A stretch of DNA of 39,079 nt from Cyanobacteria bacterium SIG32 (GCA_015152455.1 SUTY01000006.1:1-39079), one strand, 5' to 3'. Positions 7,764 to 16,760 are shown, counted from the stretch's first letter. Translations and numbers: made by a program. Notes: generated from the sequence alone by a model not told the origin.

Positions 7764-8501
7764 ATGTTTGATACATTAAAAGCAAGATATTATCAAGGAA
7801 AACAATATATTAAAGATATTCAAAAAGCTCAGATGCGTGAAGAATTTCGAGGATTTCCTATTCTATTTGAAGGCGAAAGTTGTGATGAGAATATTTGTCC
7901 AACTGGTGCATTAAAAACAAATCCTTTGTCTATTGATATGGGCAAATGTACTTTTTGTGGGGCGTGTGAGAGAGCTTCTAAGGCTATTCAATTCACTAAT
8001 GGGTATAAATTAACATCAAGTGATAGAAACAAGCTCATAGTAACCCCTGAGGTGTCTTACGAATATTATTTAAAAACTGCAGTCGAAGCAAAAGAAGAAA
8101 TCGTAAAAACATTTGGTCATTCTTTGAAGTTTAGACAAGTTTCAGCTGCCGGTTGTAATGGTTGCGAAATGGAATTGAATGCTTGTTCTAACGTAAACTT
8201 TGATATGGGAAGATATGGAATAGACTTTGTGGCATCACCTCGACATGCTGATGGCATAGTTATTACGGGTCCAATTTCTGAAAATATGGCGTACGCTTTG
8301 GAAGATTGTTATAAATCTGTTCCAAATCCTAAATTGGTAGTTTTATGTGGTGCGTGTGCGATTTCTGGTGGTGTATTCCAAAATAGTGCCAAATTAAATA
8401 GAGAATTCTTAGAAAAATATCCGATTGATTTGTATATCCCAGGTTGTCCAGTCCACCCTCTCACGTTTATCAATGGAATTTTAAGTTACATAAGAAAATA
8501 A
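7764..8501 (+). CDS. Ehr/hydrogenase small subunit with fused ferredoxin domain (HyfH-HyfI/NuoI-NuoB-like)
   Basis: A 245-aa protein. Residues ~35-75 carry a short ferredoxin-like domain (C40, C45 followed by P, then C62xxC65xxC68), enough for one [4Fe-4S] cluster. Residues ~120-245 are NuoB/HyfI-like, with proximal-cluster cysteines C131 and C134 (AAGCNGCEMEL), C198 (CGACAISGG) and C228 (IPGCPVHP). In E. coli these are separate proteins (HyfH and HyfI). The intact proximal cluster shows that electron transfer to the large subunit is retained although the NiFe site is gone. GGAATAAATT precedes the ATG. Last gene of the operon; ferredoxin is the likely electron partner (inference). Confidence 0.88.
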   Translation: MFDTLKARYYQGKQYIKDIQKAQMREEFRGFPILFEGESCDENICPTGALKTNPLSIDMGKCTFCGACERASKAIQFTNGYKLTSSDRNKLIVTPEVSYEYYLKTAVEAKEEIVKTFGHSLKFRQVSAAGCNGCEMELNACSNVNFDMGRYGIDFVASPRHADGIVITGPISENMAYALEDCYKSVPNPKLVVLCGACAISGGVFQNSAKLNREFLEKYPIDLYIPGCPVHPLTFINGILSYIRK

Positions 8502-8551
8502 CTAGCAAAAAATATTTTTACAGGATTTCTAATATTCAAGGAGTGTTAGAA

Positions 8552-8974
8552 ATGATTAATAAAATAGGCTACAATCAACCGTCTTTTCAAGCAAAATTAT
8601 ATACACATGGTGATATCGAAAACGATTCAAATTTTGGCTTGTCAAAACAAGAAATGAAAGAATTAAGAAAACTTGCAAAATCTATAGGAACAGATGAAGA
8701 CAAAGTTATTATAAGTGCAACAAAATCAAAATTGGTTTCTGCACCAACTTCTGAATATCAAGTTTATCAAAGGGAAGCCAATATAACCGCATTGGTAGGT
8801 GATAAAATCAGAACCAGAACTTTTGAACAAACTAAAGTTTCTGCTGAATATGATGATGAAATCTATTGGAATTCACCTGATGCTGAAGAAAATAGAATTA
8901 AAGCCGAAAAAATGTTTAATTGCAATTTATTTAATATAACTAAACTTTTCCTAGGGTCATTGCAAAATAAATAA
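8552..8974 (+). CDS. Hypothetical protein with SFQAK/NFGL N-terminal motifs (140 aa)
   Basis: Family not recognised. Near the N-terminus it reads PSFQAKLYTHGD and then SNFGLSKQEMKEL, a style shared with the next gene (NNPNFGLKISK) and with the orphan protein at 33446. No signal peptide or membrane segment; the middle is polar and likely helical. The ATG at 8552 is chosen because AAGGAG (8538-8543) sits 8 bases upstream; the longer frame to 8444 would run back over the end of the preceding operon gene. It lies only 50 bases after that operon and could be co-transcribed. Confidence 0.75.
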   Translation: MINKIGYNQPSFQAKLYTHGDIENDSNFGLSKQEMKELRKLAKSIGTDEDKVIISATKSKLVSAPTSEYQVYQREANITALVGDKIRTRTFEQTKVSAEYDDEIYWNSPDAEENRIKAEKMFNCNLFNITKLFLGSLQNK

Positions 8975-9009
8975 ATTTTTATCCTATAATATTACATAAG
9001 AGGTATAAA

Positions 9010-9480
9010 ATGTTAGTACAAAGTATAAATTCAGCAAATACAAATAATCCTAATTTTGGCTTAAAAATAAGTAAACACGCTGCTGTTGCTATTATTGACG
9101 AATACAAACAACTTGGCGCATCTGATGAACAAATAGTTTATTATTTAAAAGATTTAAAAACCTCAAAACCTGACAGATTTGAATTGCAAAATGTAGCGTT
9201 TGAAAAAGAGGTAAAAAGCACTCCTAACGGTGATAAATTATTTTTAAAAACAAAAATGTGGTTATCTGACGGTAGAAAATCTGGTGAATTTACTATGCCT
9301 CGCACTTACGAGTATGAAGGGAATAAAGCTGGCAACTATACAAATGCAGAAACAAAAGCATTTTATCTGGAACATTTAACAAAAGCTGTCAACAAGGCAA
9401 CAGAAAGAATTCAACATTCTTCTTTTCAACCTTCTCCATTATTTAAGTACCGAGAAATAATTAAAAAATCTGAAGTATAG
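9010..9480 (+). CDS. Hypothetical protein with NNPNFGLK N-terminal motif (156 aa)
   Basis: Unrecognised family. The N-terminus NPNFGLKISKHAAVAIIDEY matches in style the short proteins typical of this genome. The rest is charged, with no signal peptide or membrane segment and no obvious catalytic motif. AAGAGG lies 7 bases before the ATG. Located 35 bases after the previous NFG-type gene, and probably in one transcript with it; the following aminotransferase gene starts 8 bases after the stop. Function unknown. Confidence 0.75.
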   Translation: MLVQSINSANTNNPNFGLKISKHAAVAIIDEYKQLGASDEQIVYYLKDLKTSKPDRFELQNVAFEKEVKSTPNGDKLFLKTKMWLSDGRKSGEFTMPRTYEYEGNKAGNYTNAETKAFYLEHLTKAVNKATERIQHSSFQPSPLFKYREIIKKSEV

Positions 9481-9488
9481 AACGTTTA

Positions 9489-10592
9489 ATGATGCAAATA
9501 AAACCTCTTGAAAAAGAAATTTTTGTAACCTCACCTCTGACTCCTAATTTAGAGTTATTGAATGCTGAATTAGAAAAAGTTTTACAATCTGGAGTTATTT
9601 CTAATTTTGGACAAAAACATAATGAATTAGAAAATAAGTTAAAAGATTATTTGAAAGTGCCTAATTTAGCATTGTTTAATAATGGAACGACGGCTTTGTT
9701 TTCAGCAATAAAATGTTTAGGAATCAAAGGCGAAATTATAACTACACCATTTACATTCCCAGCTGTTATAAATTCGATAATTTGTAGTGGCTTAACACCT
9801 GTTTTTTGTGATATTGATGAAAATTACAACATAAATCCAGATTTGATCGAATCTTGTATTACTTCTGAAACATCTGCAATTCTTGCAGTCCATACTTTTG
9901 GGATTCCTTGTAATTATAAACGTATAGATGAGATTGCCCAAAAATATAATCTAAAAGTGATTTATGATGCGGCTCATGCTTTTGGTGTTGAAGTTGATGA
10001 AAAACCAATTGGTTCTTTGGGTGATGTTTCTATGTTTAGTTTTCATGCAACTAAAGTGTATAACACTATAGAAGGTGGTGCGCTTGTTTGCCAAGATAAA
10101 AATTTGTATGAAAAAATTAAATTATTTAGAAATTTTGGTATAGATGGTGAAGATGTTTTATGTGCAGGGTTAAATGGCAAATTAAATGAGATACAAGCTG
10201 CTGTCGGCTTATTAAATTTACCATTGGTTGAAGATGAAATTGAAAAACGTAAGAAGTTAACAGAACTATATTGTGAAGAGTTAACAGGGATTTCAGGTAT
10301 TTCTGTTTTAAAACAAAAAAATAATGTAAAATCTAATTATCAATATTTGATAATTAGTGTGGATAAAAATATTAATCGAGATATGTTATTTGAAAGGTTA
10401 AAAGAATATAATATTTTCACAAAAAAATATTTTTATCCTTGTGCAACTGATTATAGCTATATTAATAATACAAAAGGGTTTCCAGTTGCTCAAAGTGCGT
10501 CAAAGCAAACTTTGGCATTACCTTTATATGGTAAATTAAGTCAAGATGATGTTAGAAAAATTTGTGCAATTATAAAATTCATAATAAAATAA
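9489..10592 (+). CDS. DegT/DnrJ/EryC1/StrS-family PLP-dependent sugar aminotransferase
   Basis: A 367-aa member of the DegT family, which transfers an amino group to a nucleotide-linked keto sugar. Seen: LFNNGTTALFSAI (phosphate-binding), TTPFTFPAVINSI, DAAHAFG with the pyridine-nitrogen aspartate, and SFHATKVYNTIEGGA with K189 as the PLP-binding lysine. Length is normal. The HATKVYNTIEGGA variant is common in transaminases making dTDP- or UDP-4-amino sugars for O-antigen or glycan decoration, but the exact substrate cannot be read from sequence. The start has no strong ribosome binding site; ATG at 9489 or 9492. Its glucan-synthase neighbours suggest a polysaccharide role. Confidence 0.88.
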   Translation: MMQIKPLEKEIFVTSPLTPNLELLNAELEKVLQSGVISNFGQKHNELENKLKDYLKVPNLALFNNGTTALFSAIKCLGIKGEIITTPFTFPAVINSIICSGLTPVFCDIDENYNINPDLIESCITSETSAILAVHTFGIPCNYKRIDEIAQKYNLKVIYDAAHAFGVEVDEKPIGSLGDVSMFSFHATKVYNTIEGGALVCQDKNLYEKIKLFRNFGIDGEDVLCAGLNGKLNEIQAAVGLLNLPLVEDEIEKRKKLTELYCEELTGISGISVLKQKNNVKSNYQYLIISVDKNINRDMLFERLKEYNIFTKKYFYPCATDYSYINNTKGFPVAQSASKQTLALPLYGKLSQDDVRKICAIIKFIIK

Positions 10593-10599
10593 TACTGTA

Positions 10600-13500
10600 A
10601 TGGTCAAAAAAATGTATATCAACGTTAATCCAAAAGAAGCAATAAATTATTCGTTAAAAAAAACATTAAGTGTTTTAAGTTCTTTGATTGGCAAAGATGT
10701 GATATCACAGGCTTTTGATATAAAAGTACATTATCCATCACCAGCTCAAATATATTCTGATTCTAACTGGTTAAAAAAATCTAAAATCATTGGCATAAAT
10801 CCCAGAATAATAGGAAGCTATTTTAATATAGTTAAGTATGCAATGACATTTCCTGAAGACGCAATTCATATAATGCCAATATGGGAAATGGGTTGTGATG
10901 GTGGAATCTATGCTCGTGTAAATTGGAAGTTGTCAGAACAATGGATAGATAAAGAACTTGCTGAGTTTGGTTATGAAACTCCCGAAAAACAATTAAAGTT
11001 AGTAGTTAATCTTTTACATGCTTTAGGTAAAAAAGTCGGATTTGATTGTGTTCCTCATACGGATAAGTTCTCAGAAGAAGTATTTATTGTACCTGAATGT
11101 TTTGAATGGATAAGGTTGAATGAATACAAAACTTTTCAGATGCAATTTAGTGATAGTGAAGAAATTTATCCTCAAATAAGAAAGTGTATTTTAGAATTTT
11201 TAAATAAGTTTGACTGTGCAGATGGTTCAGAATTTGAAGAGCAAAATTTTTATTCGTTAGCTTATGACGAAAGAGTTAAGATTTTATTTGGTAATACTCT
11301 TGAACAAAGAACATCAAGACGTGTGGCTTTAATGAATTATCTTAGAGAATTGGGTTTTGAGACCATACCTGTAACAGAACATTCTCCGTGTAGGCCAATA
11401 AAATTTGATTGTATAAAAAATAATGAATTTGGAAGTTATGCAGACTTTAAAATAGAAAATAAAAATTCCAGCGCTAAAATTTTTAATTCTATAACTCCAT
11501 ATCGTTGGTATAAAATTGATGAAAATGGTTATCCAGATATTAATAAGCCAATACAAGAAACATTTGAATATTTTTATGGACAAGTTGAAAAATTTCAAAA
11601 AGATTACAATTTTGATTTTTTTAGAGCAGATATGGCGCATAATCAAATATCACATTCGCATTGTAATAATGAAAAAAATGATAAATTTGATGCAGAAATG
11701 TGGAAATTATTAAAAGAAAAAATACAAATCAATACTCCTTATTTTGCGACTTTTGCAGAATCTTTTTTAGGAAATTATTATATTAGTGGTATTTCTGATA
11801 TGATAAATAAAAATTTTGATGCAATATTAGGCTTTTCAAATTTCAGATATCTAGATTCTGAGTTTGTTGAATTATTGCAGTACTATCATAATTGTTCACA
11901 ATGTTTTTCATTTGCGCCTTGTGTTGTATCTATTACAAATGACAGTGATCAAGAACATAATAATAAATTTCATCAGTCACCTATGGCTAATGAAATTAGG
12001 TATTTTGTGCAAATGTTTTTAACTCTACCCGGTTATACAGGTATGGGTTTTGAATGTCGTAATCTTTTACCTGAAGATGATTCAGAATATTCAGGTGTTT
12101 ATACGAATTACAGACCTAAAAATTACACTTGGGGTTCAAATAAAAATCTATTCAATGCAATTTCTAAAATACGAAAAATGTATTCTAAAATTGATATGAT
12201 GAATCTCAAGACATATATTTTGCCAATGCAATCAGAAAATGTTTTGGCTTGGCTTCTTTGTGATGTAAAAAATAATAAACCGAAATATTTTTGTTTAGTT
12301 AATATAGATGCAACGTGTGAGCAAAAAGATGTTTTTTATGATTCACAAATACATCATTCATTAGAAAACAAAACCTTAAAACCAATATTTTCACTGAATA
12401 AAACTAAAATGTTTATAAAATCTCAAAATGCTTATTTGGGATTTATAAAAAATGTAGATTTTGGTGAATCAATAATCTATGAAATTATAGATAAGAAATC
12501 AAAGCAGAAAACGAATAAAAATAAAAAACAAATTTTGCTTGTTTCAACTGAGTGTAATCCTTATGCAAAATCTGGAGGTTTGGCTGATTATTGTGCGGAT
12601 TTTGCAAAAAATTATAACGAGAAATATGATGCTGATGTTAGGATTATTTTGCCTTTGTATAATTCAGATAAGGCATCCTTTGAAGATTCAAATTCTTATA
12701 TAGAACTATTTGATAAATATGAAAATAATGAGCCAATAAGATTTGAAATTGAAGATACAAAAATTAAAACTCAATATACCTATGGAATTTATGAATCTTA
12801 TGCCAAATTGTATAAAATCAAAAATCCGATCAATGAAGTTCCTGTTTATTTAGTATATTCACCCATCTTTTCAAGTATAAAGAAAGAATATACTGGTGAT
12901 AATTTGGAAATTTCTGCAGCATATACGTCAGCGACTGTTGCAATGTTGAAAGAGTTAGCTAAAAAAGAAGGCTTCAATCCTTCAATTGTCCAAGTTAATG
13001 ATCACATGACTGCCAATTGTATTCTGTTAATAAAAGAATTATCTAAATTTGATGAATTTTACAGAGGAATTAAAACTGTTTATACAGTTCATAGCATATT
13101 TGATGAAAGTAAAACACCTGTTACGTTAGCGTTTTTAAAATATTTTGCTAAATCTCAAATAGAAAAACTTTGTGCAAATAAACAGATTAAAGAATTGGTT
13201 GATAAAATTAAGTTATCACCAAATTCCGAATTACTTCAAGAACTTAATTTATTATTATGCAATGAGCTTAAAAATATTGTTGATGATGAAAAATACAATT
13301 TAGTAAAACAAACTGTTTATTCGTGTGATAAGTGGATTACAGTTTCAGAGTATATGTATGATATGTTGATAAAAAATGAATATGATATATTAGGTTCTAC
13401 TTATTTTAAATACAATAAAGAAAAAGGTTGTGGTGCTTTAATCGGTATAAATAATGAAATTTATGACCCACAAAATGTTATCAAGTATCCTTTTGATTTG

Positions 13501-14244
13501 AAAAATTATCAGGATCAGAAAAAACAAAACAAATTATTTTTGCAAAATGAATTTTCAAAAGAAAATATTACAAGTGGTAATGTATCAAAAGAGTTGTTGT
13601 CCTCAAATGGAGGTGTAACAATTTTAGGCTCATTATACAAGGATGAAAACTCAGTATTAATGTTAAATGTCACAAGATCTGATAAGATCAAAGGAATTGA
13701 TGTTATTAAATCTCTTTTATTTGATATGGAAAAAGAATATCCAAATACTCAGTTGATATTAATTGGTGTTGGCTTGATTAAAGATAATGAAAGTTTTTGG
13801 CAGGCTCCGCAAATAGAAGCATTATTCAAAGCGGGCAGGTTATTGGTTATTGATTCTTTTGTTGATATAAGACAATATTTGGCAAGTGTTGATATGTTTT
13901 TGATGCCAAGTTATATGGAAACTTGTGGATTGGTTTTGATGCAGGCAATGCGATATGGTGCAATACCTGTTGCTAATAATACTGGTTGTGTATCAAAAGT
14001 TATTAAATCATTAAAAGAGGATTCGCAAAACGCAAATGGATTTAAAGTTGATAAAATATTAAATGTATTTCAAAACTTAGAAGATGATTACAAAAAAGTT
14101 TTATCAGAAGCTTTGGATGTATTTAATCAGCAGGATCAATGGAATTTGATGATTGAGAATGCAATAAGTTCTGATTGGAGTTGGAATGCTGAAACTCTAT
14201 CGGCGTATAAACAAATTTTTGATGAGGTGTTAGAGAATGAATAA
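10600..14244 (+). CDS. GH13-like alpha-amylase domain fused to GT5 glycogen/starch synthase domain (1214 aa)
   Basis: Residues ~80-560 look like an alpha-amylase-type barrel: KVGFDCVPHTDKF (region I), FDFFRADMAHN with D344 as candidate nucleophile, FATFAESF with E387 as candidate acid, and ITNDSDQEH (N447-D450) as region IV. Residues ~643-1214 form a GT5 domain: LLVSTECNPYAKSGGLADYC with the ADP-glucose-binding KSGGL (657-661), VYTVHSIF, and PSYMETCGLVLMQAMRYG. The usual EPCG is ETCG, so nucleotide binding may be altered. One chain could thus trim and extend alpha-glucan. No signal peptide, so cytoplasmic. Weak ribosome binding site; an in-frame ATG at 10612 is also possible. Overlaps the next GT5 gene by 8 bases. 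Substrate is inference. Confidence 0.85.
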   Translation: MVKKMYINVNPKEAINYSLKKTLSVLSSLIGKDVISQAFDIKVHYPSPAQIYSDSNWLKKSKIIGINPRIIGSYFNIVKYAMTFPEDAIHIMPIWEMGCDGGIYARVNWKLSEQWIDKELAEFGYETPEKQLKLVVNLLHALGKKVGFDCVPHTDKFSEEVFIVPECFEWIRLNEYKTFQMQFSDSEEIYPQIRKCILEFLNKFDCADGSEFEEQNFYSLAYDERVKILFGNTLEQRTSRRVALMNYLRELGFETIPVTEHSPCRPIKFDCIKNNEFGSYADFKIENKNSSAKIFNSITPYRWYKIDENGYPDINKPIQETFEYFYGQVEKFQKDYNFDFFRADMAHNQISHSHCNNEKNDKFDAEMWKLLKEKIQINTPYFATFAESFLGNYYISGISDMINKNFDAILGFSNFRYLDSEFVELLQYYHNCSQCFSFAPCVVSITNDSDQEHNNKFHQSPMANEIRYFVQMFLTLPGYTGMGFECRNLLPEDDSEYSGVYTNYRPKNYTWGSNKNLFNAISKIRKMYSKIDMMNLKTYILPMQSENVLAWLLCDVKNNKPKYFCLVNIDATCEQKDVFYDSQIHHSLENKTLKPIFSLNKTKMFIKSQNAYLGFIKNVDFGESIIYEIIDKKSKQKTNKNKKQILLVSTECNPYAKSGGLADYCADFAKNYNEKYDADVRIILPLYNSDKASFEDSNSYIELFDKYENNEPIRFEIEDTKIKTQYTYGIYESYAKLYKIKNPINEVPVYLVYSPIFSSIKKEYTGDNLEISAAYTSATVAMLKELAKKEGFNPSIVQVNDHMTANCILLIKELSKFDEFYRGIKTVYTVHSIFDESKTPVTLAFLKYFAKSQIEKLCANKQIKELVDKIKLSPNSELLQELNLLLCNELKNIVDDEKYNLVKQTVYSCDKWITVSEYMYDMLIKNEYDILGSTYFKYNKEKGCGALIGINNEIYDPQNVIKYPFDLKNYQDQKKQNKLFLQNEFSKENITSGNVSKELLSSNGGVTILGSLYKDENSVLMLNVTRSDKIKGIDVIKSLLFDMEKEYPNTQLILIGVGLIKDNESFWQAPQIEALFKAGRLLVIDSFVDIRQYLASVDMFLMPSYMETCGLVLMQAMRYGAIPVANNTGCVSKVIKSLKEDSQNANGFKVDKILNVFQNLEDDYKKVLSEALDVFNQQDQWNLMIENAISSDWSWNAETLSAYKQIFDEVLENE

Positions 14245-15976
14245 AAAAATATTGATTATATCTTCTGAATGTGCTCCATATCAAAAACTCGGTGGGCTTG
14301 GTGATGCAAATGCTGATTTTACAAAAGCATATAAAAATAATTTTCCAAATGACGATATATCAATAATTTTACCTTTATATGATATTGAAGCTCCGAATGA
14401 TGAGATATTTTTAAACGGATATAAATTAGAGAAAAAATTAGAATTTGAGTACAAATTTGGAATAAATATTTCTGGTGCAGTACTATATGAAGTTATTAAT
14501 CCATACAATCAAATTCCAGTAAAATATATTTATTCTCCGATATTTTCAAAAGAAAAGGAGCCTTATGCAGGTGATATTTTTAAAAATTCAATTGCCTTTT
14601 CGGCTGCAGTTTTGGAATATATAGAACAAATTAATGATATTCCAGATATTATTCAAACTACAGATTTTCCTGTTTTTATTAAAGACTCAAATAATAAAAA
14701 AATAAATGATATAAAAGTTGTCCATATAATTCATAATGCAGGTCCAGCCTATCAAAATCAGGTGTTACCTTTTTTAGCAACTATGTATTTATATGATGAA
14801 GTATATTTGAAAGAATTATTTAAAAATAAACAATTCAAAGCAATTTGTAATTCTTTTTATAAAAAATATAATAAAAAAATCTTTTATAATGTGTTAGATT
14901 CTTGTAGATTTGTTGTTGAAAATTATCGACATCTGGAAAAAGATAGTTCTAATTTTGATGGTTTAAATTTTTTAAATGGTATAACTTTGCAATATTTGCA
15001 CTCTGGACTTGAAAAAAATGGAATGTTTAATCCGATAAAGAAACACCTATCACAAGTTGATTTTTGGATAACTGATTCTCCGACTTATTATAAAGAGCTT
15101 CAAAGTAATCAAATGTATTCAGGAGAATTGTACCCAGAAATCAAAATGACTGAAAATAAAAGTTGTGCAGTTCTTGCAGGAATAGATAACGAAAGGTATA
15201 ATCCTAAAACATCAGCTGCAATAAAGTATAACTTTGATGTCGTATCATTTGAAGAAGTACGAAAACTCAATAAAGAGTATTTATTGGAAAATTTTTCACA
15301 TGAAAAAATCCAAAATCAGACTTATGATAAAAAGTTGTTTGCAAGCTCTGGGAGCAATGTTATTGGCGGACTTGAAAAAAATATGGATTCAATTCTGATA
15401 TTTATGTCAAGCCGATTGGACATTTTCCAAAAAGGAATTGACATTGCTTTTTATGCACTTCAACAGGTGTTAAAAAATACTAATACACAAATTATATTTA
15501 GCAGTCCAAATTCTCTAAAAAATGAATTTGTGAAAGGATTTGTAAAATATTTAGAAAGTAATGATGAATATAAAGGTCGTTTTGTATTCATAGATTCGTA
15601 TGTCCCTTTAGAAACATATTGCGCAGGAAGTGATTTATTTTTGATGCCAAGCCGATTTGAACCTTGTGGATTTAGCCAATTAATAGCTATGAGATTTGGA
15701 TGTATTCCTGTTGTATGTTCAACTGGTGGTCTGAATGATACAATTACAGATTATTCATTGGATAGCAAAAACGGAACAGGTTTTAAAACTCAACATAGTA
15801 TCTTTGAAATAAATTCACCTGATGAATATTTAGATACTCTTATTCGAGCTGTAGAAGTTATAAAAAATAAAGATTCAAAAAATACAATAATAAGAAATGC
15901 TATGGAATATGATAGCAGTTGGAATTCTGATAAAATTCGCCAATATGCAGATGTTTATGAAAAAATTCTAAATTAA
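14237..15976 (+). CDS. GT5 glycogen/starch synthase-like protein (579 aa)
   Basis: A GT5 family member, expected to add glucose from ADP- or UDP-glucose to an alpha-glucan. It begins ILIISSECAPYQKLGGLGDA with the KLGGL substrate loop (KTGGL in many GlgA). The C-terminal Rossmann domain has MSSRLDIFQKGIDI and SRFEPCGFSQLIAMRFG, close to the consensus EPCG motif, followed by STGGLNDTI. It is longer than typical GlgA (~480 aa) because of inserts in the N-terminal half (about residues 170-260). This copy looks catalytically more canonical than the GT5 half of the preceding gene. The 8-base overlap suggests coupled translation and perhaps a complex. I withhold the symbol glgA because two divergent copies exist. 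Confidence 0.85.
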   Translation: MNKKILIISSECAPYQKLGGLGDANADFTKAYKNNFPNDDISIILPLYDIEAPNDEIFLNGYKLEKKLEFEYKFGINISGAVLYEVINPYNQIPVKYIYSPIFSKEKEPYAGDIFKNSIAFSAAVLEYIEQINDIPDIIQTTDFPVFIKDSNNKKINDIKVVHIIHNAGPAYQNQVLPFLATMYLYDEVYLKELFKNKQFKAICNSFYKKYNKKIFYNVLDSCRFVVENYRHLEKDSSNFDGLNFLNGITLQYLHSGLEKNGMFNPIKKHLSQVDFWITDSPTYYKELQSNQMYSGELYPEIKMTENKSCAVLAGIDNERYNPKTSAAIKYNFDVVSFEEVRKLNKEYLLENFSHEKIQNQTYDKKLFASSGSNVIGGLEKNMDSILIFMSSRLDIFQKGIDIAFYALQQVLKNTNTQIIFSSPNSLKNEFVKGFVKYLESNDEYKGRFVFIDSYVPLETYCAGSDLFLMPSRFEPCGFSQLIAMRFGCIPVVCSTGGLNDTITDYSLDSKNGTGFKTQHSIFEINSPDEYLDTLIRAVEVIKNKDSKNTIIRNAMEYDSSWNSDKIRQYADVYEKILN

Positions 15977-16000
15977 ACATTAATATTTAATTATGGATAA

Positions 16001-16036
16001 ATTAAAGCGGTTTGGTTTTTACCAAACCGCTTTAAT
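16001..16036. terminator. Strong 15-bp hairpin between GT5 gene and tRNA-Ser (probable terminator)
   Basis: ATTAAAGCGGTTTGG (16001-16015) pairs perfectly with CCAAACCGCTTTAAT (16022-16036) over a 6-base loop. It lies between the converging GT5 gene and the tRNA gene and can end both transcripts, although neither side has a long uninterrupted T-tract. Confidence 0.7.
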
Positions 16037-16037
16037 T

Positions 16038-16127
16038 CGGAGTAACAGGGATTTGAACCCTGGATGCAGGTTATACCCACATAACACCTTAGCAGGGTGC
16101 CGCCTTCAGCCACTCGGCCATTACTCC
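16038..16127 (-). tRNA. tRNA-Ser (anticodon GCU)
   Basis: Read on the minus strand, the acceptor 5' half GGAGTAA pairs with TTACTCC, with discriminator G. The D-arm contains GGCCGAGTGGCTGAAGG, the anticodon loop reads CTGCTAA (anticodon GCT, reading AGC/AGU), there is a long class II variable arm as in all tRNA-Ser, and the T-arm has GGTTCAAATCC. CCA is not encoded, so it must be added by the CCA-adding enzyme. Length is 90 bases. Confidence 0.97.
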
Positions 16128-16206
16128 AAGTGCATGCATTATGCTTGCCTATTTATTGTATCATAAAAATTTTTATTTTTAAAGAGGTAAATTAATATTT
16201 TTCGTT

Positions 16207-16236
16207 TATAATGGTATTATGATTATTAACGAGAGG
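16207..16236 (+). promoter_or_regulatory. -10 element and ribosome binding site of the DUF151 gene
   Basis: TATAAT at 16207-16212 gives a start near 16219 and a short leader; GAGAGG at 16231-16236 sits 8 bases before the ATG at 16245. No clear -35 box is visible. Confidence 0.5.
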
Positions 16237-16244
16237 TTTTTATA

Positions 16245-16760
16245 ATGATTGAAATGAAAGTTATGGGTATTGCCCTTGATACAAGAACAGGTTCTCCAAT
16301 TGTTGTTCTTCATGATAAAGATAACAGAAAAGCACTTCCTATCTGGATAGGTTCAGCTGAAGCAAGTGCGATTATTAGAAAGATTGAAAATCTTACAGTT
16401 GCAAGACCTATGACTCACGATTTGATTATTGATATCATCAAAAAAACAGGATATGAGCTTGACAGAGTTGAAATCAATGATGTTGAAAAAGAAACTTATT
16501 ATGCCACTCTTTACCTAAAAAATGATGATGGCAAAGAAATTGAAATAGATTCTCGTCCTTCAGATGCTATTGCTGTTGCGATTAGAGTTGATGCACCGAT
16601 ATTTATTTCAGCAAAAGTTCTTTCTAGTGGCTCAGTTTCTACTGATAGTGCAAAAGATGAAGAAGAAGCGCAAGAATTTAAAAACTTTGTACAAAGTATT
16701 AAGCCTTCTGATTTTGCAAGATTAATGAAAGAAAATGATCAACACGAAAGCGATCAATAA
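16245..16760 (+). CDS. Bifunctional nuclease family protein (DUF151/BFN)
   Basis: A 171-aa protein with the DUF151 domain over residues ~1-125: MKVMGIALDTRTGSPIVVL, LPIWIGSAEASAI, RPMTHDLI and IDSRPSDAIAVAIR. The family is widespread in bacteria and plants; some members have DNase/RNase activity, but the physiological role is unclear. The acidic C-terminal tail (about 130-171, DEEEAQEF) is typical of versions with a UVR-like helical end. Good GAGAGG ribosome binding site. It ends one base before a converging small gene on the other strand. Confidence 0.92.
   Translation: MIEMKVMGIALDTRTGSPIVVLHDKDNRKALPIWIGSAEASAIIRKIENLTVARPMTHDLIIDIIKKTGYELDRVEINDVEKETYYATLYLKNDDGKEIEIDSRPSDAIAVAIRVDAPIFISAKVLSSGSVSTDSAKDEEEAQEFKNFVQSIKPSDFARLMKENDQHESDQ

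Noticed and set aside
1311-8501. Complex I (nuo) operon or true hydrogenase-4
   Set aside because: HyfB/C/E/F-type signatures and the gene order exclude complex I; three of four NiFe-binding cysteines are missing, so an active NiFe hydrogenase is not supported.
8444-8551. Longer N-terminus for the gene at 8552
   Set aside because: It would overlap the end of the preceding operon gene, while AAGGAG sits correctly before ATG 8552.
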